From 2-12-FULL-42-15 sp964196565 (GTDB lineage Bacteria > Pseudomonadota > Gammaproteobacteria > Coxiellales > Coxiellaceae), in assembly GCA_964196565.1 (NCBI GenBank), contig CAXMUH010000029.1, forward strand, positions 1-36,656: a stretch of DNA of 36,656 nt, in the 5' to 3' direction. The position numbers and the translations under genes were made by a program. Position 1 is the stretch's first letter, and each line of letters starts with the position of its first letter. This document shows, piece after piece, positions 16,329 to 24,513 of the stretch. The notes beneath the pieces are model-generated. The model was not told the DNA's origin. It saw only the letters and a list, made by a program, of their open reading frames with translations, and made no database searches.

Positions 16329-17996
16329 ATGAGACGCAATAAAAAACCTAAATCTATAAAATCTTTATCGGTCTTACAACAGATGCTTGATCGTGCAAAT
16401 ACACTGGTTGATGAAAAAGGGGTTCGAGCTCCAACTAATGCAGAACATGATTCCCACACACGTAATTACATAGCCAGTAAGGCAGGAAATTTAAATAAAG
16501 GTAGAAGTTGGGCTATGGCTGATTCAAATCGAGCAACCATTTGGAATAAGCATCAAGAAGTGGTTAGTACCTGCAACGACCAAATGGAAGATGCACATCG
16601 CCAGGCAAAATTAGCCGTAGGTACTCTAGCCACAGATAACAACCTTCAAAACCGTAATGCTGCACAGCTAGCCATATTTACCTATCAACAATCAATTAAA
16701 GAATTTATCTATCTACTTACGCTCCCTACCGGGGCATTTTATACTAATGCAGACAAGGATGACAAGCATCTTACAGGTGAGGACATCATAACAGCAACCA
16801 CCGCAAATCTTGAATATGTAAAAAATCCGCATATTATTCGCAATCTAGCCACACTAAAAAAACAATTCGAAAATCCAACTTTACTCGCAGAAGACACAGA
16901 ACCGGAGGATCTAAGAGGTGAGGTAAAGCAAACAGAAACCAGCACCAGACCTGTTAATACTCGACCACCAACGCAGAGTCAGAATAGAAGCCCTACCACG
17001 ATCACACCAGATATCACACCAGTTGCGCTGCAGGAAAAAACCCAAGAAGTATTTGCACTAGCAAATAGGACCATTATAAATGTTAACGCTATGCGAGTCG
17101 ATGATACTTCAGGTGTTGAAGAAAAAAATCGTGATTATGTAACCCGTGAAAATGAAAAAATTGCTGCGATATTAAAACCAAGATGGACAAAAAAGTGGGT
17201 TCCCATACAAAAAGAAATGGCAGCATTAAAGGTAAAAGTAGAGCATTATCGTGGAAAATGTAAAAGTAAACAAGGCGAATTGCGAGATGCCAAAGATGAA
17301 AATAAATCCGACGCAAATCACAAATTGCAAAAATCGGCACAAAAATATAAAACTGCTATCATAAACTACGCCAATGCTGTAAAACAATTACAACCGTATT
17401 TTGCTGAGGCAACAAAGAGACTTAAACTTAAACATGACCTTTTAGAAACAGCTAAAACAACACTTGAGACTCATAGAGATGCTCTGAGTGAAGTAACTCA
17501 TGAACTAGCGAAATTTGCACAGGTCCATGAATATGGAAACGGCGGAAAAATCAATCTTGGAGTCGATGTTCACAAACAGACATTAGACCATGTTATGAAG
17601 ACAAGTCTACGCTCATCATATCAATCTTTACGTAGTAAACGCTTTTTTTCTTGTAGTTTCTTTAAGAGCAGTTCACGTGATGGGCAACTTGATTTTCTTA
17701 AAACCATTGCGAAAAACTATGCAGGTAATAATGATGTTCTTATTGGTGCGCTGTTACTGGTAAAAAATCAAATTTCTCACAGTTGGGTACCCAATGGTGG
17801 CGATAGCGGTTGCCTCAATCACGGCAGTGATCTTAAGCAGCTGATAACTGAGCGACTTGGAGCAGTTCAAGGATACAAAAATGATAGTCACTATTTAAAT
17901 GCACTTAAAGCTGCTGCTCCGGCAGTGTTGAAAGCTGCTGGTTATAACGATAGTTGCACCACTGCTAGCAATGACGCAATGACTGTGCGCTACTAA
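16329..17996 (+). CDS. large unknown protein with internal duplication and coiled coil; effector-like
   Basis: A 555-residue protein without signal peptide or transmembrane helix. GAGGGT lies 8 bases before the ATG. Residues 18-119 and 241-347 look like two diverged copies of one helical module: each begins with an AN-rich helix, then R-N/D-Y, a Trp about 16-18 residues on, and a later I..Y...K...Y. A Pro/Thr-rich linker (about 203-235) joins them. Residues 290-395 are strongly helical and Lys/Glu-rich, likely coiled coil. The C-terminal domain (about 425-555) includes FFSCSFFKSSSRDGQLDFL and VLIGALLLVKNQI. I do not recognise a named family. Size, coiled coil and neighbours resemble substrates of type IV secretion, but this is inference. 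Confidence 0.75.
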   Translation: MRRNKKPKSIKSLSVLQQMLDRANTLVDEKGVRAPTNAEHDSHTRNYIASKAGNLNKGRSWAMADSNRATIWNKHQEVVSTCNDQMEDAHRQAKLAVGTLATDNNLQNRNAAQLAIFTYQQSIKEFIYLLTLPTGAFYTNADKDDKHLTGEDIITATTANLEYVKNPHIIRNLATLKKQFENPTLLAEDTEPEDLRGEVKQTETSTRPVNTRPPTQSQNRSPTTITPDITPVALQEKTQEVFALANRTIINVNAMRVDDTSGVEEKNRDYVTRENEKIAAILKPRWTKKWVPIQKEMAALKVKVEHYRGKCKSKQGELRDAKDENKSDANHKLQKSAQKYKTAIINYANAVKQLQPYFAEATKRLKLKHDLLETAKTTLETHRDALSEVTHELAKFAQVHEYGNGGKINLGVDVHKQTLDHVMKTSLRSSYQSLRSKRFFSCSFFKSSSRDGQLDFLKTIAKNYAGNNDVLIGALLLVKNQISHSWVPNGGDSGCLNHGSDLKQLITERLGAVQGYKNDSHYLNALKAAAPAVLKAAGYNDSCTTASNDAMTVRY

Positions 17997-18011
17997 ACTC
18001 ACACATAACCC

Positions 18012-18035
18012 TCGGCTAAGCATTTGCTTAGCCGA
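18012..18035. terminator. perfect 10-bp hairpin after the coiled-coil protein gene
   Basis: TCGGCTAAGC, loop ATTT, GCTTAGCCGA, starting 16 bases after the stop at 17996. A run of T does not follow directly, so it could be a weak terminator or an RNA 3'-end stabiliser. Confidence 0.5.
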
Positions 18036-18109
18036 ACCCTTACTGCATATTCCCATTTCAAGTTAAATCTGCTTTAATATGCACTCATTATTAACACGGA
18101 CGATTCAAT

Positions 18110-19195
18110 ATGAGGAATCTTTTTTCCAAAACAGATGCAGATCATAGACCGACTAAATCTATGCTAGCGCAATCGCCTTTGGAACGCGCCTGCAAAAATA
18201 ATCGATTAGATGTAGCCTGTAATTTACTTTTTTCAGGATCAGATCCTAATCAAGTTTTTTCCGACGGCGGTAATCCACTGTTTTATGCGATCTCACGTGA
18301 ACAAAAAAATTTGGTGGCGGTGCTAATCGGTTTAAATGCTAATATTGTCGGCTTAAGTTATACTTTTCTTCGTTTTCATACAGAACTTGGACCTTACGTC
18401 AGTCCAGTCATAGATAAATACCGTCAAAAGATTTTAGCTCAACCACCGCTAACGCACTGGTCAACCAGTAAAATTCCAGCCATCGCTCAAATTACAGATA
18501 TTATATTTGTTGATCCACAATCAAATCCACGACAGATTAGCAATCACTTTGATAGTTGCTACCAGCATAGAAGTGATATTTATAAGCCTCTGTTAAACTT
18601 TGCCGCCTGGGGTGCACTGGGGAATCACTACGATCAAAACCAACCGCTAAAAATTATTATCGGCCGCGGCGAACATATCAGTCATATTTATTATCCGCCG
18701 AGTGAAGCACGCGGGCGCTATGTTGATAACCGCATTTATATCGCTGGTGATGTTGAATTTAAAGAACGCTTTGGCGCCATTGTGCATGAGCTGGTGCATT
18801 TTGCGGTTTGTTATTGTCAGCCTTTAAAACAAAGCCTCGAACAAATGAATGCGACATTAATAAGAGAAGAAATTGAAACTGCACACAAAGCAGGTGCTGA
18901 TGTTTATTCCTTGCAAGAAGTTTTTTTAATGGGTGACTATCAGCATCAGCCATCTCATCACGTTGAAGAAGTGCTGGCGCGAGTACCGCAATTAATTTTT
19001 CTGCTGGGTATTAATCAAGGAATTAAAACATTTAGCCGACACCTGCCTTTATTGTTTAGCTATTTTAAACAGTCTAATCAAATTATTAGTCGTTACCTGG
19101 ATGGACAAAGTACCGGGTTATTTAAACCCGCAGCGAATGAATCGAAACTTGACGTGACTCAAACAAGCGCATGCTATGGTGTAAACACTGTCTAA
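18110..19195 (+). CDS. ankyrin-repeat protein with HExxH metalloprotease-like domain
   Basis: A 361-residue protein with no signal peptide. Residues about 22-80 form one to two ankyrin repeats (SPLERACKNNRLDVACNLLFSGSDPNQVF, then DGGNPLFYAISREQKNLVAVLIGLNANI). A central domain contains FGAIVHELVHFAVCYC at 221-236, so His226, Glu227 and His230 form an HExxH zinc-binding motif. A possible third ligand is Glu286 or Glu287 in HHVEEVLARV. KEIIIG-like strands before it (PLKIIIGRGEHISHIYYPP, RYVDNRIYIAGDVEFKERFG) look like the edge strand and loop of a zincin fold. Ankyrin repeats plus a protease motif suggest an enzyme aimed at host proteins, perhaps a secreted effector. The family is not recognised and activity is not shown. 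Confidence 0.8.
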   Translation: MRNLFSKTDADHRPTKSMLAQSPLERACKNNRLDVACNLLFSGSDPNQVFSDGGNPLFYAISREQKNLVAVLIGLNANIVGLSYTFLRFHTELGPYVSPVIDKYRQKILAQPPLTHWSTSKIPAIAQITDIIFVDPQSNPRQISNHFDSCYQHRSDIYKPLLNFAAWGALGNHYDQNQPLKIIIGRGEHISHIYYPPSEARGRYVDNRIYIAGDVEFKERFGAIVHELVHFAVCYCQPLKQSLEQMNATLIREEIETAHKAGADVYSLQEVFLMGDYQHQPSHHVEEVLARVPQLIFLLGINQGIKTFSRHLPLLFSYFKQSNQIISRYLDGQSTGLFKPAANESKLDVTQTSACYGVNTV

Positions 19196-19328
19196 GCACC
19201 GGCTGTTGTCGTACTACCTGTCATAGTATTAACACCAGTACAGCATTAGGCCTAAAATTGTATTAATACATTGATTACTATATCATTGGGGCAACAGGAA
19301 GTTAGCTTATAATAAGGATTTACCCCCC

Positions 19329-21617
19329 ATGATTCGCTTTATTTTGCGCCCAACCGCACTTTTTTTTACCATTTTTTTTATCCAATCAAGTTTCGCTATT
19401 ACAACTACTTGGACAGGTTTGGCTGATACAGCTTGGAACGTTGCAGGCAACTGGGATAATGGTGTGCCGGCTACAGGAGATCTTGCTCAGCTTGGGGGTG
19501 TAGTGAATCCACTTCCAGTAAATCCCTCTCCTATAATTTCTGTGGTAGGTGAAGTTAGATTTCTTAATGATATATTTATCCCTTATATTTTGACTAATGA
19601 CCCTGGTGGTCGATTTGATCTTGATGGTAATGGGTTTGTAAACAATGCAGCCGATACTCAGATAGTTAATAATAATGGAGCAATGCGTTTTCTTGGTACT
19701 TCTGATGCTGGAAGCAACATAACTATAACTAATACGAATGCATTACTCTTTCTCGGTACTAGTACAGCGACAAATGCGGTGATTGTTAATAATGCAGGTG
19801 GTTCGGGTCTTTCTATTGATGGTTTAACTGCTGCGGGTATTTCTATTGGTAGCCTTTCTGGGAATGGTGCTGTTAGTGTAACGGGAAAGACCTTAACTGT
19901 TGGTGGGCTTAATACCAGTACTACTGTTTCAGGTGTCATTTCAGGGAACAACGGGGCGCTGACTAAAACAGGAACTGGAACGCTCACCTTAACTGCAATA
20001 AATACCTTTAATGGCGTAACTACTATTAATAACGGAACGCTAGAATTGGGTAATCTGGCTAATCCAAATGCTTCCTTGGCAGGCCCTGTTACTATTAATG
20101 CAAATGGTACACTTAAGGGGGTTGGCACAGTAAATAGTAACGTTGCTAATAATGGTAATATTGCACCCGGGGGGTCGATTGGCACGCTTACGATTACTGG
20201 AGCTTACACTCAAGCAGCTGGTGCAACCTATACTGTAGAAATAGATAATGCTGGTAATAGCGATCTGTTAGCTGTAACAGGTATTGCTACTTTAGATGGA
20301 ACACTTGCAGTTGACTCTAGTGCTGGTTTTGTCGCAAACCAGCCTTATACTATTATCACTTCAACGGCAGGTGTAAATGGGACATTTGCAACAATAAACC
20401 AGGGGGCATTAACTATTACTCCTAGCTATTCAGCTAATCAAGTCAATATAACTGTCGTTGAGAATGCTGCTTTGCTTGCTGCAGCAGCAGCAAGTTCTGC
20501 TAATACGGTTTCATTTGCAAATTATCTTCTTTCAATACCAAGTAATCAGCTTCCCCTTGTAATTAGTAATTTATTATCTTCACCAGGCACCACAGAGGCG
20601 ATACTTTCGATAGCGCTAACACAAATGGCAGCAACAAGTATTTCAAATGAAGGCCTAGATTTATCGCGTATTGCATTTGCCAGTGGATTTGAAGATGAGC
20701 TGGCAGATCGTTATAGCTTGTTTCCCGTTTGCAAATCAAATGGCCCAAGGGTAGAAAAATCTCATAATAAAATAAAAGTAGTAGACTGCAATCAACAAAG
20801 AAGTATTTGGTTGATTGCTGAAGGCGCAGAGGATGAATTATCTGCAGTGGGTGGTAATGGAGGGCTTAACACTTCACACGGTGGTGGTGCAATTGGTTTT
20901 GAAAGCCCAATTAGAAAAAGCGGTGCGATTGGTGTGGCAATGAGTTTTGGTCGTTTTGACAATGATGCAACCGGAGTTGAAATTAGTAAGGCAACAGGTA
21001 ATTTGTATCAATTGGGTTTATATGGCAGATATAAAGCGCATAACTTTCTTTTTGGCGGTGCTGTTGATGGCGGCATTACAGATACAATTAATGGCAAGCG
21101 TACTGTTGCATTTGCTAATGCTAATGTTCCTGCAAATTATGATGCTTATCTTTTTTCAGAACAGTTTAGGGTAAGTTATATTTTTCATAATTTTTTAGTG
21201 CGACCTTTTATAGGTGTTTTTAACCAAAATGTTACCCGTAATAAATTTACTGAGAAAGGCAATACTGGTGTTGAATTAACGATAAACCAATCGACTTATC
21301 ATAGCTTTCGTACTCAATTGGGAATTATGTTGGATATCCCAACTGGCGAAACAACTCGGCCATTTGCATCGATTGCTTGGGAGCGAGAGTTTGCCCAGGA
21401 TTTTTCTGAATATGATGCCCAGTTAGCACAAGTTGGTGGGAATGCCTTTTTTCATGTTAAAAGCACACCGATAGGTGAAAATATTTATGCGGTAAAGGCG
21501 GGAATACAAATTACTAAGTATCGTAATATGGACATCTCTATTATGTACACAGGTTTGTTTACCCGACATTGGGGTGAAAATGGGGGTAGGTTTCAGTTGA
21601 ATTATCGTTTTGTGTAG
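19329..21617 (+). CDS. type Va autotransporter
   Basis: A 762-residue protein with a Sec signal peptide (1-24, ending SSFA). The Gly/Asn/Thr-rich passenger begins TTTWTGLADTAWNVAGNWDNGVP and contains an autotransporter-associated beta-strand repeat at about 208-240 (GALTKTGTGTLTL...NTFNGVTTINNGTLEL), then further beta-helix-like sequence to about 385. A linker helix region and a C-terminal beta-barrel (about 495-762) follow, with alternating hydrophobic strands and an aromatic end, FQLNYRFV. The barrel would insert in the outer membrane and carry the passenger to the surface, where it could act in adhesion. AAGGA is about 10 bases upstream. No protease motif is seen in the passenger. Confidence 0.9.
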   Translation: MIRFILRPTALFFTIFFIQSSFAITTTWTGLADTAWNVAGNWDNGVPATGDLAQLGGVVNPLPVNPSPIISVVGEVRFLNDIFIPYILTNDPGGRFDLDGNGFVNNAADTQIVNNNGAMRFLGTSDAGSNITITNTNALLFLGTSTATNAVIVNNAGGSGLSIDGLTAAGISIGSLSGNGAVSVTGKTLTVGGLNTSTTVSGVISGNNGALTKTGTGTLTLTAINTFNGVTTINNGTLELGNLANPNASLAGPVTINANGTLKGVGTVNSNVANNGNIAPGGSIGTLTITGAYTQAAGATYTVEIDNAGNSDLLAVTGIATLDGTLAVDSSAGFVANQPYTIITSTAGVNGTFATINQGALTITPSYSANQVNITVVENAALLAAAAASSANTVSFANYLLSIPSNQLPLVISNLLSSPGTTEAILSIALTQMAATSISNEGLDLSRIAFASGFEDELADRYSLFPVCKSNGPRVEKSHNKIKVVDCNQQRSIWLIAEGAEDELSAVGGNGGLNTSHGGGAIGFESPIRKSGAIGVAMSFGRFDNDATGVEISKATGNLYQLGLYGRYKAHNFLFGGAVDGGITDTINGKRTVAFANANVPANYDAYLFSEQFRVSYIFHNFLVRPFIGVFNQNVTRNKFTEKGNTGVELTINQSTYHSFRTQLGIMLDIPTGETTRPFASIAWEREFAQDFSEYDAQLAQVGGNAFFHVKSTPIGENIYAVKAGIQITKYRNMDISIMYTGLFTRHWGENGGRFQLNYRFV

Positions 21618-21660
21618 AAGGTTATCAAAGGTAAGCGCCGCTCAAGAAATAGTAAAGCGC

Positions 21661-22272
21661 CTAATTCCACCACGGTCGTTTAGGCAACGTATGCAAACAG
21701 CCCATTAACTGGTTGTGATACTTCTTTGCGCGCTTTTGAACTTTTTTGGCGACGTGTTTTAACCATATTTTATGCCAATAACTTTTTTGCTGATAGCCAT
21801 TAACACCCTCATGATAAGCAAGATATGCCGTATAAGGATTTGCCTTTGAAATACGCAACTTCTGATGTGCATAACTAATATACCAAGCCACAAAATCAAC
21901 TGCATCAGAAAAACGATCACGATCAGCGCTTAATCGGTGCCGGTTTTTGACATACACCCGCCAAGTTTCATTGGTCGCTTGTGCGTAGCCTTCTGCCGTT
22001 GTTGACGGAAACCAAGGGATAATTTTGAATAGCTTTTGTCGCTTAGGTGTAGCGCCGCGACGAAAATGTGATTCTTGATACATTACCGCCATCAGCTCAC
22101 TCATCGGTACGCGCCAACGATGCTGCGCTTTTTCAGCAGCCCATAGCCAATGTGGTCGATCTAAAAACAAAAGACAAAGATTATTTGCATGCTTCGGAAC
22201 TGGCTCTTTAGAACATCCAACCAGTATTACGGCACTCAAAAAAAAAGCTATTAGTCTATAAAGTATTCGCAT
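21661..22272 (-). CDS. lytic transglycosylase-like lipoprotein
   Basis: A 203-residue protein starting MRILYRLIAFFLSAVILVGC, with a lipobox LVGC (Cys20). The start at 22272 overlaps the stop of the upstream permease by one base, which marks it as the coupled second gene. The mature part holds an SLT/lysozyme-like domain: WAAEKAQHRWRVPMSELMAVMYQESHF with the probable catalytic Glu67, then EGYAQATNETWRVYV and YTAYLAYHEGVNGY. It would cut peptidoglycan glycan strands near the outer membrane. The open frame extends upstream, but that part lies inside the permease gene and would spoil the signal sequence. Confidence 0.85.
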   Translation of the reverse strand: MRILYRLIAFFLSAVILVGCSKEPVPKHANNLCLLFLDRPHWLWAAEKAQHRWRVPMSELMAVMYQESHFRRGATPKRQKLFKIIPWFPSTTAEGYAQATNETWRVYVKNRHRLSADRDRFSDAVDFVAWYISYAHQKLRISKANPYTAYLAYHEGVNGYQQKSYWHKIWLKHVAKKVQKRAKKYHNQLMGCLHTLPKRPWWN

Positions 22273-23111
22273 TATCGATGTAAACTTAATTGAAAAACCA
22301 TGTAAATAGCTATTAATAATAAAAACAGCGCATACAACCATCTTAACACTTTACTTGGAATACGCGAAGATACTTTCACCCCCCAAGGAGAGGATACCAT
22401 CACAAACGGGGCCACGATCACAACCGTGATAAGGTTAACATAACCAATTGACCACACAAATCGTCCAGGAACGCCCCAGCCATTAACAATTGCTGCCACG
22501 GTACCAACCGCACCAATAATGATGCCACCGGCCATTGATATCGCCATTGCTTTTTTTATCGGATAACCAAAAAAAGTAAAAAATGGTGTGCTAAATGCAC
22601 CGCCCGCTAAGCCCAATAGCAATGAGAAACCACCAACCAGAACACCACCCGCGGCCTTAACAACGCCGTGAGGCATACGTTCAGCTTCAGATTTATTTTT
22701 ATGTTGTCTATAGAAGACTTGTGACAAAAATGCAAGAAACAAATAAACCGTAAATAATACCTTAAGAAAGAATGAAGACGCGTATGCCATCACCAAAGCG
22801 CCAAGAATCGTACCGATAAAAAGCCACACAGCCCACATTTTAAAATACTGCACCGGCAAATTACCATCTTTATGATGTTTTCGAGTCGCCATCACTGTAT
22901 TAAAAACCACTAACGCTAATGACGCCGCAATGGTTTGGTGCATATCAATCGCAAAATTGAGGTTGATGTGGGTATACACCGCTAATAGCGTGGGAACCAG
23001 CACCGTCCCGCCCCCGACACCAAAAAAAGAACCGAAAAATCCTGCAAATAAACCAGCAACGATTAATATAAGAATAATTTCGACGTATTGATAATCCGTT
23101 AAATGTACCAT
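22272..23111 (-). CDS. TauE/SafE (TSUP) family membrane permease
   Basis: A 279-residue inner-membrane protein with eight or so helices. The family motif near the N-terminus is FAGFFGSFFGVGGGTVLVPTLL, and the second half repeats it as LVGGFSLLLGLAGGAFSTPFF. These duplicated Gly-rich motifs define the sulfite exporter TauE/SafE family. The substrate is unknown. AAAGGA lies about 9 bases upstream of the ATG. It shares an operon with the overlapping transglycosylase-like lipoprotein. It is clearly a different subgroup from the permease at the left edge, keeping the GVGGG motif that one lacks. Confidence 0.93.
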   Translation of the reverse strand: MVHLTDYQYVEIILILIVAGLFAGFFGSFFGVGGGTVLVPTLLAVYTHINLNFAIDMHQTIAASLALVVFNTVMATRKHHKDGNLPVQYFKMWAVWLFIGTILGALVMAYASSFFLKVLFTVYLFLAFLSQVFYRQHKNKSEAERMPHGVVKAAGGVLVGGFSLLLGLAGGAFSTPFFTFFGYPIKKAMAISMAGGIIIGAVGTVAAIVNGWGVPGRFVWSIGYVNLITVVIVAPFVMVSSPWGVKVSSRIPSKVLRWLYALFLLLIAIYMVFQLSLHR

Positions 23112-23129
23112 AATTTAGAATCCTTTCAG

Positions 23130-23180
23130 TAAGCGTTGGAATCATGTTCTGTATGATGCTTCCCGGCCGGCCGGGCTACC
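23130..23180. repeat. partial dispersed palindromic repeat between two minus-strand genes
   Basis: GGAATCATGTTCTGTATGATGCTTCCCGGCC resembles GGAATCATGCTTTGCATGACACTTCCTGGCC in the element at 4881-5019, and it ends in CCGGGCTAC like the copy at 29668-29759. CCGGCCGG is a short palindrome inside it. Confidence 0.55.
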
Positions 23181-23202
23181 TCAGATGGCGACTTAATCAC
23201 AC

Positions 23203-24513
23203 TTAAATTCGAGTTCTCAAAGGCTTAGCATATGTTTCCTTTAACGAAAATACAGTGATCAAAGCCAGCACAATCCCAATTGGAAAAACCCACATCGCCC
23301 ATTTAAAATCACTTCCAACATAAATCGGTGACACAACATGCAATGCCTTACGGTGTAAATCCATTAGAAACCCAAAAAAAGGTTCAAATAAAGCTAAGCC
23401 GCCTTGCGCTGAAATATTAACGACACTGACTGACATCGCCGTAATTGCAGGCAAACTATTTTCCGCCACAATTGGATACCCTAAAATCTGCGCACTGGAT
23501 GCAATACCTAGCAACAAAAATAAGATGACCAATGGCCAAAAACTTAAGTGAGTAACATTAATAATAACTAACATAAAAATCAAAGCGAAGATCGCTCCGA
23601 TGATCATCGGCCGTTTACGTAACTCAATATTATCCGATATCCAACCAATGGCTGGGCAGCCAATAATCATTCCAAAAAAAAGCATTTGAATAATATAAGG
23701 TGCGTCGGACACATTAACGCCTTGCACCTTAACTAAATATTGTGTACCCCACAGTCCACCTAATATAATAATCGGTAGATTCATAAGACAAGTAAAAATG
23801 CCGCCTAACCAATTTTGAAATTTAACAAAAGCGAGTCGTAAACTTTTCCAATAACCTAATTCAGAAATATGTTTTAATTCTCTTTTATGTTCGCTGGCAA
23901 ACTCCGGCGGGTAATCACGTACAAATTGAAAAATCAATACAAAAATAACCACGCCCAGTGCCGCATCAACCAACAACGCATGACGCCAATCCACTGCGCT
24001 CACCAATAGACTTAACGGTTTTTGTGCAACCACACCACCCAACATCGCCACCGTGACCACCAACCCAATCACCAAGGCTAAGTGCGTTGCAGCAAACCAA
24101 CGCGTTGCCAAACGAATAACACTCAAAAAACAAAAAGCACTACCAATCCCGGTTAAAAATCGAAAAAATGTAGCCCATCCCACCGTATGTGCCATTGAAA
24201 ATAGCGCGGTGCCGATCACACAGATCGCCAGCGAAATCAAAATCACTTTGCGTGAAGAATAACGATCTAAAAGCGCTCCCGCTGGAAATAGAAAAACCAC
24301 ATTGGCCACAAAATAAAAAGCGGACATGCGCGACAGGCCAGTTGCATCAAGATGAAATGCCTGCATTAGATCCGAACTGATCGCATTAAACATATTCATT
24401 TGTATAAATTCATAGAAAAAGAAAAGCGAGGCTACCATACAAACCACCCACGCCTTGTATGATGTTTTATTGCTTTCTCTATTCATACTGAGCGCGCTGG
24501 CCGAGGTGTCCAT
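23203..24513 (-). CDS. MFS transporter, second of a tandem pair
   Basis: A 436-residue major facilitator protein with about 12 helices. The motif-A loop after helix 2 is GALLDRYSSRK (79-89), and FFYEFIQMNMFNAISSDLM is in helix 1. The start at 24513 is preceded by AAGGA with 7-base spacing and lies 35 bases inside the upstream MFS gene. The inner ATG at 24486 has no ribosome binding site. It is clearly similar to its neighbour over the whole length (QMNMFNAI/QLNMFNAI, FLFPAG.LLDR, G.VAQKPL, ...WGTQYLVKVQ/WGIFYLTEVQ), so the two arose by tandem duplication. Substrate unknown; the Legionella/Coxiella nutrient transporters of this superfamily are a possible comparison. Confidence 0.93.
   Translation of the reverse strand: MDTSASALSMNRESNKTSYKAWVVCMVASLFFFYEFIQMNMFNAISSDLMQAFHLDATGLSRMSAFYFVANVVFLFPAGALLDRYSSRKVILISLAICVIGTALFSMAHTVGWATFFRFLTGIGSAFCFLSVIRLATRWFAATHLALVIGLVVTVAMLGGVVAQKPLSLLVSAVDWRHALLVDAALGVVIFVLIFQFVRDYPPEFASEHKRELKHISELGYWKSLRLAFVKFQNWLGGIFTCLMNLPIIILGGLWGTQYLVKVQGVNVSDAPYIIQMLFFGMIIGCPAIGWISDNIELRKRPMIIGAIFALIFMLVIINVTHLSFWPLVILFLLLGIASSAQILGYPIVAENSLPAITAMSVSVVNISAQGGLALFEPFFGFLMDLHRKALHVVSPIYVGSDFKWAMWVFPIGIVLALITVFSLKETYAKPLRTRI

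Noticed and set aside
19658..20185. Minus-strand 175-codon frame within the autotransporter gene
   Set aside because: It is the complement of the repetitive Gly/Asn/Thr passenger; Pro/Val-rich composition is typical of such antisense frames.
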